A stretch of DNA of 64,000 bases from Jonesiaceae bacterium BS-20 (GCA_039995105.1 CP146203.1:1302001-1366000), one strand, 5' to 3'; positions 25,426 through 37,602 are shown, counted from the stretch's first letter. Notes: generated by a model from the letters alone, not told the origin. Numbers and translations: made by a program.

Positions 25426-26625
25426 TTACGCGCCGAGTACAGCGATTCCTGGCAGTTCCTTACCTTCAAGGAACTCAAGGGATGCGCCACCGCCGGTTGA
25501 GATGTGGCTGAAGCCGTTCTCATCAAACCCTAGGATACGCACAGCGGCGGCGGAGTCGCCACCTCCAACGATCGAGAATGCACCGTTAGCCGTGGCGTCG
25601 ATGATGCCCTGAGCAACCGCACGGGTACCACCGGAGAATGCCTCGAACTCGAACACGCCGGCAGGGCCGTTCCAAACAACAGTCTTTGCGTCTGCGAGTT
25701 TGGCCGCGAACAGCTTCTGTGACTCAGGACCGATGTCCAGACCCATTTGATCTGCCGGGATAGCGTCCGCAGCAACCACGGTTGCAGGAGCGTTCGCGTT
25801 GAACTCAGGGGCAACAATGATGTCCACTGGAAGAACAATCTCAACGCCGTTAGCCTTAGCGGTTTCAAGGTAACCGCGAACCGTGTCAATCTGGTCTTCC
25901 TCAAGCAGGGACTTACCTACCGAGTAACCCTGGGCTGCGAGGAAGGTGAAGAGCATACCGCCACCCACGAGGATGCGGTCAGCCTTGGTCAAGAGGTTGC
26001 CAATGACACCCAGCTTGTCCGAGACCTTTGAACCACCCAGAACTACCGCGTACGGACGCTCGGTGTTCTCGGTAGCCTTCTTCAGGGAATCAACTTCCTT
26101 AAGCACGAGGGCGCCCACTGCAGACGGCAGCGCCTTGGCAATATCGTAAACGGAAGCCTGCTTGCGGTGTACCACACCGAAGCCATCGGACACGAAGAAG
26201 TCAGCAAGCTTAGCCAAGTCCGCGGCCAGTGCCTCACGCTCAGCGTCAACCTTGGAAGTCTCACGGGCGTCGAAGCGAATGTTCTCGAGGAGAACCACTT
26301 CACCGTTGTTAAGCTCGGCTACGGCTGCGGCAGCACCTTCACCTACGGTGTCAGCGGCCAACGTAACCTTGGCGCCGAGGAGTTCCTCAAGGCGCATAGC
26401 TACTGGTGCGAGTGAAAATTGTGGGTCTGGTGCGCCCTTGGGGCGGCCCAGGTGTGCGGCAATAACAATCTTTGCACCGGCCTGCACAAGAGCGCTCAGG
26501 GTAGGCAGTGCGGCTTTGATGCGGCCGTCATCCGTAATGGTGGTGCCATCAAGTGGAACGTTGAAGTCAGAACGAACTAGAACGCGCTTTCCGGCAAGGT
26601 CGCCGAGGTCCTTCAGTGTCTGCAT
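25426..26625 (-). CDS. pgk: Phosphoglycerate kinase
   Basis: 399 residues, standard length. N-terminal substrate domain: [16 protein letters not shown] and AHLGRPKG. Nucleotide domain: [27 protein letters not shown] and [12 protein letters not shown], ending [17 protein letters not shown] and [15 protein letters not shown]. It produces ATP from 1,3-bisphosphoglycerate. A hairpin lies between gap and pgk, so expression from gap may be partly attenuated. Confidence 0.97.
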   Translation of the reverse strand: MQTLKDLGDLAGKRVLVRSDFNVPLDGTTITDDGRIKAALPTLSALVQAGAKIVIAAHLGRPKGAPDPQFSLAPVAMRLEELLGAKVTLAADTVGEGAAAAVAELNNGEVVLLENIRFDARETSKVDAEREALAADLAKLADFFVSDGFGVVHRKQASVYDIAKALPSAVGALVLKEVDSLKKATENTERPYAVVLGGSKVSDKLGVIGNLLTKADRILVGGGMLFTFLAAQGYSVGKSLLEEDQIDTVRGYLETAKANGVEIVLPVDIIVAPEFNANAPATVVAADAIPADQMGLDIGPESQKLFAAKLADAKTVVWNGPAGVFEFEAFSGGTRAVAQGIIDATANGAFSIVGGGDSAAAVRILGFDENGFSHISTGGGASLEFLEGKELPGIAVLGA

Positions 26626-26658
26626 GGGTTCTCCTGAAAAGGTATTGGGGCAACAAAC

Positions 26659-26704
26659 CGCCCGCGTGGTGATGGTGGCCTAACGGCTATCACTCACGCG
26701 GGCG
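26659..26704 (-). terminator. Hairpin in the gap-pgk gap
   Basis: CGCCCGCGTG (26659-26668) pairs with CACGCGGGCG (26695-26704); GTGAT/ATCAC extends the stem inside. Reading leftward the stem is followed by GTTTGTTG. It probably attenuates read-through from gap into pgk. Confidence 0.65.
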
Positions 26705-26772
26705 ACCTTGTTAAATCAAGTGGGACTCAAACATTTGGGATGAAGTCCCGATTCGCGTAATGCGAAGTTAAA

Positions 26773-28153
<1,381 letters not shown>

Positions 28154-28207
28154 GAACCGCCGGCCCCACATCCCGCTCTGCGAGATCAGTGGTGGGGCCG
28201 GCGGTTC
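28154..28207 (-). terminator. Terminator downstream of whiA
   Basis: GAACCGCCGGCCCCAC (28154-28169) and its exact complement (28192-28207) form a 16-bp stem with a 22-nt loop. Reading leftward it is followed by GTATTATTTACC. It ends the rapZ-yvcK-whiA transcript before gap. Confidence 0.75.
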
Positions 28208-28237
28208 AAGGTAAAACTCTGCGGTGACTCGTGCTAT

Positions 28238-28337
28238 CTGATCAAGCCGCGCAGTTTCAGATCAAGCCTCGTAGTACCAGATCAAGCCGCGCAGTTTCAG
28301 ATCAAGCCTCGTAGTACCGGATCGAGCCTCGCGGCAC
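28238..28337. repeat. Five tandem 20-bp repeats after whiA
   Basis: Units start at 28238, 28258, 28278, 28298 and 28318. They alternate between a GCCGCGCAGTTT type (units 1 and 3) and a GCCTCGTAGTAC type (2 and 4), with unit 5 diverged; each has GATCAAGCC or GATCGAGCC. So a 40-bp dimer was duplicated. The block lies 21 bp after the whiA stop and before its terminator, so it would be transcribed in the 3' UTR. Confidence 0.88.
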
Positions 28338-28358
28338 CGGTGCACGAGTGGTCGACCT

Positions 28359-29339
28359 CTAGAGGTCAAGCAGGTCCGAGGACAGACCGGATTCAGTGTC
28401 CGGAATACCCAGTTCCTTTGCGCGCTTGTCCGCGGTTGCTAGCAGCCGGCGGATTCGTCCCGCTACAGCATCCTTGGTCAGAGGTGGGTCCGCAAGTTGG
28501 CCGAGTTCCTCGAGTGAGGCCTGCTTGTGCGCTAGACGCAACTGCCCGGCCTGGCGCAGGTGATCTGGAAGATCATCGCCAAGAATCTCAAACGCTCGTT
28601 CTACCCGCGCGCCGGCAGCAACCGCAGCCCGAGCGGATCGACGCAGATTGGCATCGTCAAAGTTGGCTAGGCGGTTGGCCGTGCCCCGCACCTCGCGCCG
28701 CTGACGGCGTTCCTCCCAGACCTTGACAACCTCAAGCGCGCCAAGCTTAGTCAGTAACTGACTAATGGCGTCCCCGTCGCGGATAACTACGCGGTCCACA
28801 CCACGCACCTCCCGCGCCTTAGCGGTGATTCCCAGCCGCCTGGCTGAACCCACTAGAGCAAGGGCAGCCTCAGGGCCCGGGCAGGTAACTTCCAACGCGG
28901 AGGAACGACCCGGTTCTGTGAGCGAACCGTGAGCAAGGAACGCACCGCGCCATGCGGCCTCGGCCTCGGCAACACCCGCAGAAACAATCTGTGGTGGCAG
29001 CCCACGCACGGGGCGGCCACGGTTATCTAGCAGACCGGTTTGGCGGGCCAGCGACTCACCATCTTGGACAACGCGAACCACATAGCGGCTACCCCGGCGC
29101 AGTCCGCCCCCGGAAACCGTAATGAGTTCACTGGTGTGCCCGTATACCTCGGCAATTGTTTGTCGCAACCGGGTAGCTGCAACGGCGGTGTCTAACTCCG
29201 CTTCAATCACAATTCGCCCGGAGATAATGTGCAATCCCCCGGCAAAACGCAGCGTTGCGGCGACCTCGGCCTTGCGGCATGAAGTCTTTTCAACCTTAAG
29301 GCGAGCTAATTCGTCTTTAACCTGAGCAGTAAGAGCCAT
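28359..29339 (-). CDS. whiA: DNA-binding protein WhiA
   Basis: 326 residues. The N-terminal LAGLIDADG-like domain ([49 protein letters not shown]) and the C-terminal helix-turn-helix ([29 protein letters not shown]) are both clear. WhiA regulates division and sporulation genes in Streptomyces and is general in Gram-positives. It is last in the conserved rapZ-yvcK-whiA set. Confidence 0.96.
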   Translation of the reverse strand: MALTAQVKDELARLKVEKTSCRKAEVAATLRFAGGLHIISGRIVIEAELDTAVAATRLRQTIAEVYGHTSELITVSGGGLRRGSRYVVRVVQDGESLARQTGLLDNRGRPVRGLPPQIVSAGVAEAEAAWRGAFLAHGSLTEPGRSSALEVTCPGPEAALALVGSARRLGITAKAREVRGVDRVVIRDGDAISQLLTKLGALEVVKVWEERRQRREVRGTANRLANFDDANLRRSARAAVAAGARVERAFEILGDDLPDHLRQAGQLRLAHKQASLEELGQLADPPLTKDAVAGRIRRLLATADKRAKELGIPDTESGLSSDLLDL

Positions 29340-29431
29340 GAGACAATTTTGTCAGACTTCGGCGCGTCGCGTGGTGTGTCGCGGGGAGAGAGTTCCCACA
29401 TATCGACAGTTAAAGTCTCCAAATCGCTGAA

Positions 29432-30385
29432 TTAGCGTGAACGAGTGCCAACATCACCCAGAAAATTGTCAAAAACGTCCTGGTACGCCGCGGCTAACCG
29501 TAACGAGTCGTGCCGCGCGGTTCCGTCCCCTCGGCGAACTTGCCGGAAAACAACCGTTGCCCCTAGTTGTTTAGCCTCGGCCACCAGTGCATGGGAATCT
29601 TCAACGGAAGAAGGGTCGGCAAGAACAGCGTCAATACGTAGATCTGGAGCATGATGACGAAGGGCGGCCAGGTGATCCGCGGCAGCCATCCCGGTAGTCT
29701 CGGTGTCCGCGTTGCCAAGGTTCATGGTTAGGCAGCGTTTCGCTCTAGTCTCGTGAAGCGCCTCGGAGAGTTCGGGGACTAGGAGGTGCGGCATGACGGA
29801 ACTAAACCAAGAGCCCGGCCCTAAAACGACCCAATCCGCCGAGTAAACGGCATCGACTGCCTCCGGGCAAGCGGGCGGATTCTGCGGGATTAGCCGCAAG
29901 TGCTCAACGTGACCGGTCGTCGAAGCAACAAGTGACTGGCCGGTTACGGTGAAACACTCTTGGTCGAGCTTCATGTCGGCCTCGATTGAAAGCGGCACGT
30001 TAGACATGGGCAGGACCCGACCACGTGCACCCAGCAATCGGCCAACCCAGTCCAAGCCTGCGACCGTGTCACCCAAGAGTTCCCAAAGGGTCACAATCAG
30101 GAGGTTCCCGGTTGCGTGATTATCCAGGTCACCTTGGCTGGTAAACCGGTGCTGCATGACGTCGCGCCAGGTGGTTCCCCATTCTGAGTCATCACAAAGC
30201 GCGGCCAACGCCATACGCAGATCACCGGGAGGCAGCACGTTGAGCTCTCCGCGCAGCCGCCCTGAAGAACCACCATCGTCCGCAACCGTTACGATCGCGG
30301 TGAGGTTGTCGGTCATCAACCGCAACGCAGACAAGCTAGCAGCTAAACCGTGGCCCCCACCAAGCGCTGCAACGACGGGCCGCAC
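29432..30385 (-). CDS. yvcK: YvcK/CofD-like protein (putative gluconeogenesis factor)
   Basis: 317 residues beginning VVAALGGGHGLAASLSALR, the nucleotide-sugar/phosphate-binding loop of the CofD/YvcK family, followed by IVTVADDGGSSGRLRGELNVLPPGD and NHATGNLLIVTLWELLGD. In Bacillus YvcK binds UDP-sugars and affects cell shape and gluconeogenic growth. It is 3 nt after rapZ and therefore coupled. Confidence 0.93.
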   Translation of the reverse strand: MRPVVAALGGGHGLAASLSALRLMTDNLTAIVTVADDGGSSGRLRGELNVLPPGDLRMALAALCDDSEWGTTWRDVMQHRFTSQGDLDNHATGNLLIVTLWELLGDTVAGLDWVGRLLGARGRVLPMSNVPLSIEADMKLDQECFTVTGQSLVASTTGHVEHLRLIPQNPPACPEAVDAVYSADWVVLGPGSWFSSVMPHLLVPELSEALHETRAKRCLTMNLGNADTETTGMAAADHLAALRHHAPDLRIDAVLADPSSVEDSHALVAEAKQLGATVVFRQVRRGDGTARHDSLRLAAAYQDVFDNFLGDVGTRSR

Positions 30386-30388
30386 GGG

Positions 30389-31327
30389 TTACTCCTTGCC
30401 TAGATCGCGGTCAGATGTCACCACACGGTAGCCGGCATCACGTAGCCTGCGGGCAACTTCTTGGGTAACCGCAACCGAACGGTGCTTGCCCCCGGTGCAG
30501 CCAACCGCCAACGTGGCGTAGCGTTTTTCTTCCTTTGAGTAACCCTCCAAAACCGGTTCAAGGGCCTCGAGGTACTTGGTAATAAACTCCTCCGCGCGTG
30601 GCAATGCCAGCACGTATTCACTCACGGCGGCGTCATGTCCGGTCAGGTGGCGTAACTCGTCAATCCAATACGGATTGGAGAGGAACCGCATGTCCACCAC
30701 GTTGTCTGCGTCCAGAGGAATTCCGTACTTGAATCCGAAGGACATAACATTGATACGCAATTCATTCTCGGCTGGCTCAGCCACCAGGGAACGAATCTCC
30801 CGAGCAAGATCATGAACATTGCGGTCGGAGGACTCAACAACGTAGTCTGCGCGGTGCCTCAGTTTGCTGAGGATCCTGCGCTCCGCCTGGATCCCATCGA
30901 GCAAGCGGCCATCCTCTTGGAGTGGGTGGGGGCGCCGCACCGCCTCAAAACGACGCACCAAAATTTCATCGGTAGCATCCAGGAACATGATCCGGAACGG
31001 CACCTTCGCCTGCTCAAGCTGTTCCAACACTTCATAAAGGTCATCAAAGAAACGGCCTCCGCGCACATCTATGACGGCGGCCAGACGCGTGATTGTCGAC
31101 CCCGCGTGGTTCATCATTTCAACCATGGGGATCAGCATCTTCGGTGGCATGTTGTCCACCACAAACCAATCAAGATCCTCAAGGACCTCGGCCGTCTTTG
31201 AGCGTCCGGCGCCGGACATGCCGGTTACGATCAGCACTTCATTGGTCTCGGCTACCGGCGCGTGTGCCGCCGCCTCAACCGCAGGAATACCCTGTGGAAC
31301 AGTGTTTGGATTTGGCTCAGAAGTCAT
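30389..31327 (-). CDS. rapZ: RapZ/YvcJ P-loop protein (RNase adapter family)
   Basis: A P-loop protein: VTGMSGAGRSKTAEVLEDL, then DLDWFVVDNMPPKML, and the C-terminal GCTGGKHRSVAVTQEVA domain with the conserved CTGGxHRS loop. The family hydrolyses GTP/ATP and in E. coli RapZ directs RNase E to GlmZ; its actinobacterial role is not settled. The ATG at 31327 (MTSEPNPN) is used; a GTG at 31354 with GGCGGAG 8 nt upstream is a serious alternative. It heads the rapZ-yvcK-whiA operon. Confidence 0.93.
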   Translation of the reverse strand: MTSEPNPNTVPQGIPAVEAAAHAPVAETNEVLIVTGMSGAGRSKTAEVLEDLDWFVVDNMPPKMLIPMVEMMNHAGSTITRLAAVIDVRGGRFFDDLYEVLEQLEQAKVPFRIMFLDATDEILVRRFEAVRRPHPLQEDGRLLDGIQAERRILSKLRHRADYVVESSDRNVHDLAREIRSLVAEPAENELRINVMSFGFKYGIPLDADNVVDMRFLSNPYWIDELRHLTGHDAAVSEYVLALPRAEEFITKYLEALEPVLEGYSKEEKRYATLAVGCTGGKHRSVAVTQEVARRLRDAGYRVVTSDRDLGKE

Positions 31328-31538
31328 ACCATAACAATGCCAAAAATTTTTCACTTGTGTCACTCCGCCACAGCAATTATTCTGACCGAGATCAAATTGT
31401 TGGACACTATTCCTCGAGTGGTCAACTTGTGAGCCCTGCCCACGCGCAAGAAAAACAATTACGAATTGCGCAAACGGCGAGTATTACGAGTATCTGCCCG
31501 CAGTGGCCACCAAGCAGATCGGCCCCTGCGACGCATCG

Positions 31539-31601
31539 AGGTCAGGACTAGGGATCAGGGTCCCAGGTCAGGACTAGGGATCAGGGTCCCAGGTCAGGAC
31601 T
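31539..31601. repeat. Tandem 26-bp repeat (2.4 copies) after uvrC
   Basis: Two identical 26-bp units, 31539-31564 and 31565-31590 (AGGTCAGGACTAGGG... ending GGGTCCC), plus a third truncated AGGTCAGGACT (31591-31601). It lies directly downstream of the uvrC stop (31609) and upstream of rapZ. Confidence 0.9.
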
Positions 31602-31608
31602 TGTGTGC

Positions 31609-33657
31609 TCAGGTTTCAAGATCACCTTGAGCTAGCGGCTGCGCTTCGGCAGGCAGCTCCAGCTCAGTCTCAGGCGCCGGTGCGGTTCCCTCCGGGTGCA
31701 GACCGGCGTAGACCCGTGCTGCGCTCTTGGCTCCAAACCCTGCAACCAAAGCGATCTCGGCTGCTGTTGCTGCCTTCAATTTCTTTACCGACCCAAAGTG
31801 CTTCAACAACGCGCCCTGCTTTGCGGGACCGAGCCCGGGTATGGCATCGAGAACCGAAACCGTCATCCCAGCTGACCGGCGCTTGCGGTGGGCGGTAATG
31901 GCAAAGCGGTGTGCCTCATCACGCAACCGCTGCATGAGATACAGCCCTTCAGAGCTGCGCGGCAAGATTACCGGGTAGTCGTCGTTTGGCACCCAGATCT
32001 CCTCGAGCCGTTTGGCCAGCCCACACAGCGCCACATCGGTGATGCCAAGGTCCTCGAGCGCACGGGCCGCGGCGGCGACCTGCGGTTGACCACCGTCAAC
32101 TACAACGAGGCTGGGAGCATAGGCAAACTGCTTGGCGTTGCGGGCCAGGTCATCATCCTGCTCCGCAGAGATCTCACCAGATGACACAATCAGGTCCGAC
32201 TCATCAACGGATTCCAGGTCTTTAAGGTGCCGTTTGAACCGACGAGTCACTACCTCATACATTGCGGCGGTGTCATCGCGTGCGCCTTCACCCTCAGGCC
32301 CGCGAATGTTGAACGTTCGATACTGGGACTTTTTAGGCATGCCATCTTCGAACACGACCATTGATGCAACCTGGTAGGTGCCTTGGTTATGTGAAACATC
32401 GAAACACTCGATGCGCAGCGGGGCACTGGGTAAAAACAACGCCTCTTGGATTTCCTGCAATGCCAGACTGCGGCTGGTGATGTCACCTGAGCGTCGCGTG
32501 CGGTGCAATTTCAGGGACTGCTCCGCGTTCATTGCCACGGTTTGCGCAAGCGTTTTTTTGTCCCCGCGCTGTGGAACCCGGATATCAACGGTTGATCCCC
32601 GAAGCGAACTCATCCATTGGCTCATATGGGTGACATCCGGGGGCAGGACCGGTACGAGCACCTCGCGTGGAAACGCCTCGCGCCGCTCCCCCGCACCAGC
32701 GTTCTCGGTGAGCCCTTCTTGCGCGGCCCCGTACACCTGTAACAAGAGCCGTTCAATGAGTTCGGAGTCGGTCAGTTCTTCGATCTTCTCAACGACCCAA
32801 CCGCGCTGCCCTCGGATACGTCCGGAACGCACGTGGAATACTTGAACCGCTGCCTCGAGTTCGTCTCCGTGGAAGGCAAAAATATCCGCGTCGGTGCCGT
32901 CTTGAAGAACGATTGCGTTCTTTTCCAGCGCGCGTTGCAGAGCCTTGATGTCATCCCGGCGGCGGGCTGCGGTCTCAAAATCCAACTCGGCGGATGCCGC
33001 ACGCATTTCCTGTTCGAGCCGCGCCATGAACCGGCCGGTGTCCCCCGCCATGAAGGCACAGAAGTCTTGGGCCAAGGCAAGGTGGTCATCCTGGCTAATC
33101 CGGCCCACACAGGGCGCCGCACATTTATCGATGTATCCGAGTAAACAGGGGCGTCCCGACCGCTTGGCCCGTTGGAATACCCCGGCTGAGCAGGTACGAA
33201 TAGGGAAGACACGCAAAAGTAGGTCAAGGGTTTCCCGGATCGCCCAAGCATGCCCGAACGGCCCAAAGTACCGGTTCCCAGCTCGCTTAGCCCCCCGCAT
33301 CACCTGGGCGCGTGGGAAACTCTCGCTCATGGTAACAGCTAGGTATGGGTAGGTTTTGTCATCGCGGTATTTAACGTTAAACCGCGGATCAAACTCCTTG
33401 ATCCAAAAATACTCAAGGGTGAGTGCCTCGACCTCGTTATTGACAATCGTCCACTCGACCCCGGCCGCTGTGGTCACCATGGTCGCGGTTCGCGGGTGCA
33501 GAGAAGACAGCGGCTGGAAGTAGTTAGCTAGCCGGGATCGTAGGTTGTTGGCTTTACCAACGTAAATAACGCGTCCGGTTTCATCGCGAAACCGGTACAC
33601 CCCCGCAGTGGTTGGAATCTCTGCGGGGGCTGGACGGTACGAACTTGGATCTGCCAT
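31609..33657 (-). CDS. uvrC: Excinuclease ABC subunit C
   Basis: 682 residues. GIY-YIG nuclease at the N-terminus ([30 protein letters not shown]), a central UVR domain ([27 protein letters not shown]), the RNase H-like endonuclease ([38 protein letters not shown]) and C-terminal HhH motifs ([20 protein letters not shown]). It makes both incisions during nucleotide excision repair. The start is 6 nt after uvrA, so they form an operon. Confidence 0.97.
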   Translation of the reverse strand: MADPSSYRPAPAEIPTTAGVYRFRDETGRVIYVGKANNLRSRLANYFQPLSSLHPRTATMVTTAAGVEWTIVNNEVEALTLEYFWIKEFDPRFNVKYRDDKTYPYLAVTMSESFPRAQVMRGAKRAGNRYFGPFGHAWAIRETLDLLLRVFPIRTCSAGVFQRAKRSGRPCLLGYIDKCAAPCVGRISQDDHLALAQDFCAFMAGDTGRFMARLEQEMRAASAELDFETAARRRDDIKALQRALEKNAIVLQDGTDADIFAFHGDELEAAVQVFHVRSGRIRGQRGWVVEKIEELTDSELIERLLLQVYGAAQEGLTENAGAGERREAFPREVLVPVLPPDVTHMSQWMSSLRGSTVDIRVPQRGDKKTLAQTVAMNAEQSLKLHRTRRSGDITSRSLALQEIQEALFLPSAPLRIECFDVSHNQGTYQVASMVVFEDGMPKKSQYRTFNIRGPEGEGARDDTAAMYEVVTRRFKRHLKDLESVDESDLIVSSGEISAEQDDDLARNAKQFAYAPSLVVVDGGQPQVAAAARALEDLGITDVALCGLAKRLEEIWVPNDDYPVILPRSSEGLYLMQRLRDEAHRFAITAHRKRRSAGMTVSVLDAIPGLGPAKQGALLKHFGSVKKLKAATAAEIALVAGFGAKSAARVYAGLHPEGTAPAPETELELPAEAQPLAQGDLET

Positions 33658-33663
33658 TGAACG

Positions 33664-36600
33664 CTACTTTTCAGGGGCCGTCTTTGTGGCCTTGGATGAT
33701 TTTGCCGTTTTGGTGGCGGCTTTCGCCGTTACCTTAGCGTCCGGCTTCGCCTTCGCAGCAACCTTGGCCGCTGGCTTCGTAGTAGCGGAGGCCTTTGATG
33801 AGGCAGCAGTTTTCGATGCCGCACTCACCTTCGAGGGTGCCTTTGACTTGGCAGCTGCCTTGGTCTTTGCAGTACCCTTGGTCGCCTTAGTTATGGTTAC
33901 GGCGGCAGTCTTTTTCAGCTCTCCAACCGGCACCGGGTTATTTGAGTCGAGAACCTCCGCAAGGAACGTTCCCGTGTAGCTCGCTGGCACGGCAGCGACT
34001 TCCTCGGGGGTCCCCTCAGCAACGACAAATCCACCGCCGGAGCCACCTTCAGGGCCCATATCAATGACCCAGTCCGCGTTCTTGATGACGTCAAGATTGT
34101 GCTCGATAATCAAGACCGTGTTGCCCTTGTCGACGAGCCCTTGCAACACGATGAGCAGCTTACGAATATCTTCGAAGTGCAGCCCCGTGGTCGGCTCATC
34201 AAGTACATAGATACTGCGGCCGTTGGAACGTTTTTGCAGTTCCGCTGCGAGTTTAACGCGCTGCGCCTCACCACCGGACAGTGTTGGAGCAGGCTGCCCC
34301 AAGCGGACGTAACCGAGCCCCACGTCAACGAGGGTGGAAAGGTGCCGGGAGATTGCAGGAACAGCCTCAAAGAACTTTGCGGCTTGCTCAATAGGCATCT
34401 CAAGGACGTCCTGAACCGTCTTGCCCTTGAAACGTACTTCAAGGGTTTCACGGTTGTAGCGAGCACCCTGACAAACCTCACACGGAACGTAAACGTCCGG
34501 TAAGAAGTTCATTTCGATCTTGAGCGTGCCATCACCCGAGCATGCTTCACAGCGGCCGCCCTTGACGTTGAAGGAGAATCGCCCGGGACCATAGCCGCGG
34601 ACCTTAGCTTCCTCGGTTTGTGCAAAGAGCTTGCGAACGTGGTCCCACACACCCGTATATGTGGCGGCGTTTGACCGCGGGGTCCGACCAATCGGGCCCT
34701 GGTCCACGTGAATAACCTTGTCCAGGTGCTCGAGTCCGGTCACTCGGCGGTGCCGTCCCGGTACCTGACGTGCTCCGTTCAGCTCGTTGGCTAGCACAGT
34801 GTAGAGAATGGAATTCACGAGTGTTGACTTACCGGACCCCGAAACTCCGGTCACGGCGGTAAAGACACCGAGCGGGAAGGACACGTCAATTCCGGTCAGG
34901 TTGTTTTCCTTGGCGTCCACAACGGTCAGGATCCGCTCGGGGTCTACCATGCGGCGCTCGATTGGTAGCTGCACGGAGCGACGCCCGGAGAGATAGGCCC
35001 CGGTGAGGGACTCCTCGTTGGACAGCAGACCTGCCAGGTCGCCGGAGTGCACCACGTGTCCGCCGTGCTCACCGGCCCCCGGACCAATATCAACAATCCA
35101 GTCCGCGGTCCTAATGGTGTCTTCATCGTGTTCGACAACAATCAGTGTGTTCCCTAGATCGCGCAGGCGCGTCAAGGTGTCGATGAGACGACGATTATCA
35201 CGCTGGTGAAGACCGATGCTCGGCTCATCCAAGACGTACAGGACCCCGACCAGTCCGGAACCAATCTGCGTAGCCAAGCGGATGCGCTGTGCCTCGCCCC
35301 CGGACAGCGTAGCTGCCGGGCGCGAAAGCGACAGGTACGTCAAACCAACGTCAAGCAAGAAGCCCAACCGGTCTTGGATTTCCTTGAGCACCGCGGCGGC
35401 AATCTGGCGCTCCCGCGGACCCAAAACTAAGGCATCGAGAAATTCTTTGCACTCATTGATTGGAAGCTCACAAACCTGAGCAATGCTGAGATCCCCCACG
35501 CGCACAGCCAGGACTTCCGGCTTGAGCCGCGTGCCACCACAGGTTGGGCACGGAACCTCACGCATGTAAGCCTCGTACTTATCCTTGGACCACTCCGAGT
35601 CGGTTTCTGCGTGACGACGGTGCAGGAAAGAAATGACACCTTCAAAACCGGTCGAGTACTGGCGTTCGCGTCCCCAACGGTTGCGGTACTTGACCTGAAC
35701 TTTGTGGTCCTTGCCATGCAGGATTGCGTGCTGAATGTCCTTGGGTAGATCCTTCCACGGCGTATCCATGGAGAAATCAAGTTCATCGGCGAGTGCGGTA
35801 AGAACTCGCTCGTAATATTGCGACGACGTGCGCGCCCACGGATCGATCGCTCCTTCACCAATCGACTTTTCATCATCGGGAATGATGAGGTCAGGGTCTA
35901 CTTCAAGACGTACACCGATACCCGTGCACACTCCACACGCACCGTAAGGCGCGTTAAAGGAGAAGGTCCGAGGTTCAATCTCATCTAGCGTGAGTTGGTG
36001 CTCATTGGGGCAGGACCGCTTCTGTGAGAAACGGCGCTCACGCGTTGGGGAGTCCTCAGGTTCGTCAACTAGCTCGATAACAACGAGCCCGTCGGCGGCC
36101 TCCAAAGCCGTTTCGATCGAGTCCGTCAAGCGGCGTTGCACCGAATCCTTGATGACCAACCGGTCCACTACGACCTCAATGTCGTGCTTCAGGTTCTTTT
36201 CAAGGGTGGGTGGAGTCGAGAGCTGGTGGCTCTCCCCATCGATCCGAGCACGCGCAAAACCCTTGCTTTGTAGTTCCGCAAAGAGTTCGGAGTACTCGCC
36301 CTTGCGGCCACGGATGACCGGTGCCAGCACCTGGAAGCGAGTCCCCGTAGGCATCTCAAGGAGTTGATCAACAATTTGCTGAGGTGTTTGGGCGACGATC
36401 TTCTCATCACATACCGGGCAGTGTTGTGTACCTGCGCGGGCATACAGCAGCCGCAGGTAGTCGTAGACCTCGGTGATGGTTCCCACGGTTGAGCGTGGGT
36501 TGCGGTTAGTGGACTTTTGGTCGATCGAGACCGCAGGTGACAAGCCTTCGATGAAGTCAACATCCGGCTTGTCCATTTGCCCCAAGAACTGGCGCGCATA

Positions 36601-36780
36601 CGCAGACAGCGACTCGACGTAGCGGCGTTGGCCCTCCGCAAAAATGGTGTCGAAGGCCAGCGATGATTTACCGGAACCGGACAGTCCCGTAAATACAATC
36701 AGCTGGTCTCTGGGGAGATCAATGTCTACCCCTTGAAGGTTGTGTTCCCGGGCGCCTTGAACTATTAGTCTGTCGATCAC
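33664..36780 (-). CDS. uvrA: Excinuclease ABC subunit A with a Lys/Ala-rich tail
   Basis: 1038 residues. Two ABC modules: [19 protein letters not shown] and [19 protein letters not shown] as Walker A, and [19 protein letters not shown] and [17 protein letters not shown] as signatures. Zinc-binding CPVCDEK, CPTCGG and [27 protein letters not shown] are present. It locates DNA damage with UvrB. After the normal end (FLAEVLDS), about 83 residues (956-1038) contain some 22 lysines, mostly Ala/Thr/Ser otherwise and no aromatics, resembling a histone H1-like tail. A putative SOS box is upstream. Confidence 0.97.
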   Translation of the reverse strand: MIDRLIVQGAREHNLQGVDIDLPRDQLIVFTGLSGSGKSSLAFDTIFAEGQRRYVESLSAYARQFLGQMDKPDVDFIEGLSPAVSIDQKSTNRNPRSTVGTITEVYDYLRLLYARAGTQHCPVCDEKIVAQTPQQIVDQLLEMPTGTRFQVLAPVIRGRKGEYSELFAELQSKGFARARIDGESHQLSTPPTLEKNLKHDIEVVVDRLVIKDSVQRRLTDSIETALEAADGLVVIELVDEPEDSPTRERRFSQKRSCPNEHQLTLDEIEPRTFSFNAPYGACGVCTGIGVRLEVDPDLIIPDDEKSIGEGAIDPWARTSSQYYERVLTALADELDFSMDTPWKDLPKDIQHAILHGKDHKVQVKYRNRWGRERQYSTGFEGVISFLHRRHAETDSEWSKDKYEAYMREVPCPTCGGTRLKPEVLAVRVGDLSIAQVCELPINECKEFLDALVLGPRERQIAAAVLKEIQDRLGFLLDVGLTYLSLSRPAATLSGGEAQRIRLATQIGSGLVGVLYVLDEPSIGLHQRDNRRLIDTLTRLRDLGNTLIVVEHDEDTIRTADWIVDIGPGAGEHGGHVVHSGDLAGLLSNEESLTGAYLSGRRSVQLPIERRMVDPERILTVVDAKENNLTGIDVSFPLGVFTAVTGVSGSGKSTLVNSILYTVLANELNGARQVPGRHRRVTGLEHLDKVIHVDQGPIGRTPRSNAATYTGVWDHVRKLFAQTEEAKVRGYGPGRFSFNVKGGRCEACSGDGTLKIEMNFLPDVYVPCEVCQGARYNRETLEVRFKGKTVQDVLEMPIEQAAKFFEAVPAISRHLSTLVDVGLGYVRLGQPAPTLSGGEAQRVKLAAELQKRSNGRSIYVLDEPTTGLHFEDIRKLLIVLQGLVDKGNTVLIIEHNLDVIKNADWVIDMGPEGGSGGGFVVAEGTPEEVAAVPASYTGTFLAEVLDSNNPVPVGELKKTAAVTITKATKGTAKTKAAAKSKAPSKVSAASKTAASSKASATTKPAAKVAAKAKPDAKVTAKAATKTAKSSKATKTAPEK

Positions 36781-36809
36781 TTGACCATCCTACGACCTAA
36801 ACGAGCATC

Positions 36810-36825
36810 TAGCACATGCGTTCGA
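36810..36825 (-). promoter_or_regulatory. Putative LexA (SOS) box before uvrA
   Basis: On the minus strand TCGAAC-GCAT-GTGCTA matches the actinobacterial SOS box TCGAAC-N4-GTTCGA perfectly in the left half and weakly in the right half. It lies 30-45 bp before the uvrA start. uvrA is a classic LexA target; the second half-site is poor. Confidence 0.45.
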
Positions 36826-36933
36826 ATGTGATTTGCTCTTGAATCCTAACTTTAGTGTCTCAAGTGGATTACGAACTTCACCATTTTGTGGTCAATGACG
36901 CACGCAACTATTTATGCATGGTTAGATTTAGCC

Positions 36934-37224
36934 ATGCAAACTTTTGCCATTACGTATGTGTATTCCGAGAACACCGCTGCACTCGATGAAAACCGCCCAG
37001 CCCACCGTGGATTTTTGAGCGGTCTAGCTGCCGCGGGCATGCTGCTCGCATCCGGGCCAGTCCGTCAATCAGACATGACGGGTGCACTGATTATTGTGCA
37101 AGCCGAAAACGCCGGCGCTGCCGCCGCGCTACTCGATAACGACCCGTTCTTTAAACTCGGGTTGGTATTAGACCGGGCCGTTGTTGAGTGGGACATCGTT
37201 ATTGGTGCCTGGGCCTCAGAGTAA
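36934..37224 (+). CDS. YciI-like protein
   Basis: 96 residues starting at ATG 36934 (MQTFAITYVYSENT), with the frame open upstream to 36886. The fold is the YciI/DUF-type alpha-beta dimer: a strand, the RPAHRGFLSGLAAAGMLLASGPV motif with His and Ser/Gly pocket, and DPFFKLGLV near the C-terminus. Family members may bind small phosphorylated or quinone-like ligands, but function is not established. It stands alone between uvrA and a TerC gene. Confidence 0.8.
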   Translation: MQTFAITYVYSENTAALDENRPAHRGFLSGLAAAGMLLASGPVRQSDMTGALIIVQAENAGAAAALLDNDPFFKLGLVLDRAVVEWDIVIGAWASE

Positions 37225-37314
37225 ACCGCAGGCGCTGTAACACCGCAGAGTTCATTCTTCACTGGCGGGACTACTAAAATAGTTCGGTAGAGATAGTCAT
37301 GCAGGGTTAGATTC

Positions 37315-37335
37315 GCAGAACTAGTTCTGCAGAAC
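37315..37335. promoter_or_regulatory. Perfect palindrome with a third half-site
   Basis: GCAGAACTAGTTCTGC (37315-37330) is a perfect 16-bp palindrome overlapping another GCAGAAC (37329-37335), giving half-sites in the order right-left-right. It lies in a 378-bp gap (37225-37602) between the YciI-like and TerC-like genes. It looks like an operator, but the nearby genes read away from or toward it at a distance. Confidence 0.35.
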
Positions 37336-37449
37336 ATTTCAATTCAGTTCTTCCCGCTAAACCCATCTTTTCTAACCCACTGCGGCTCATCGTGGATAGC
37401 GCTCAATCGTGGGTGCTACCTGAGTACCGAGTCCGGAAAGACTAAAGAC

Positions 37450-37495
37450 TGAAGGGGCTTGGGATTCGAATGTATTCGAATCCCAAGCCCCTTCA
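37450..37495. terminator. Bidirectional terminator, 22-bp perfect stem
   Basis: A 22-bp stem with a 2-nt GT loop, centred on GAATGTATTC; the arms run 37450-37471 and 37474-37495. It lies between the converging YciI-like and TerC genes, with an A/T-rich flank. The remaining bases to 37602 hold only low-complexity TTACTTGC-like sequence. Confidence 0.8.
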
Positions 37496-37602
37496 ACTTT
37501 GCCAACTCTTGAGTTACTTGCGTAGGGTTTACTTGCTTTCGGTGAACCTGCTTGGGTTTACCTATTCTGAGCCAACCTGCAGCTGACCAATTTACTCGGC
37601 GG

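Noticed and set aside
28238-28337. CRISPR-like array
   Set aside because: The 20-bp units are contiguous with no spacers and there are no cas genes.
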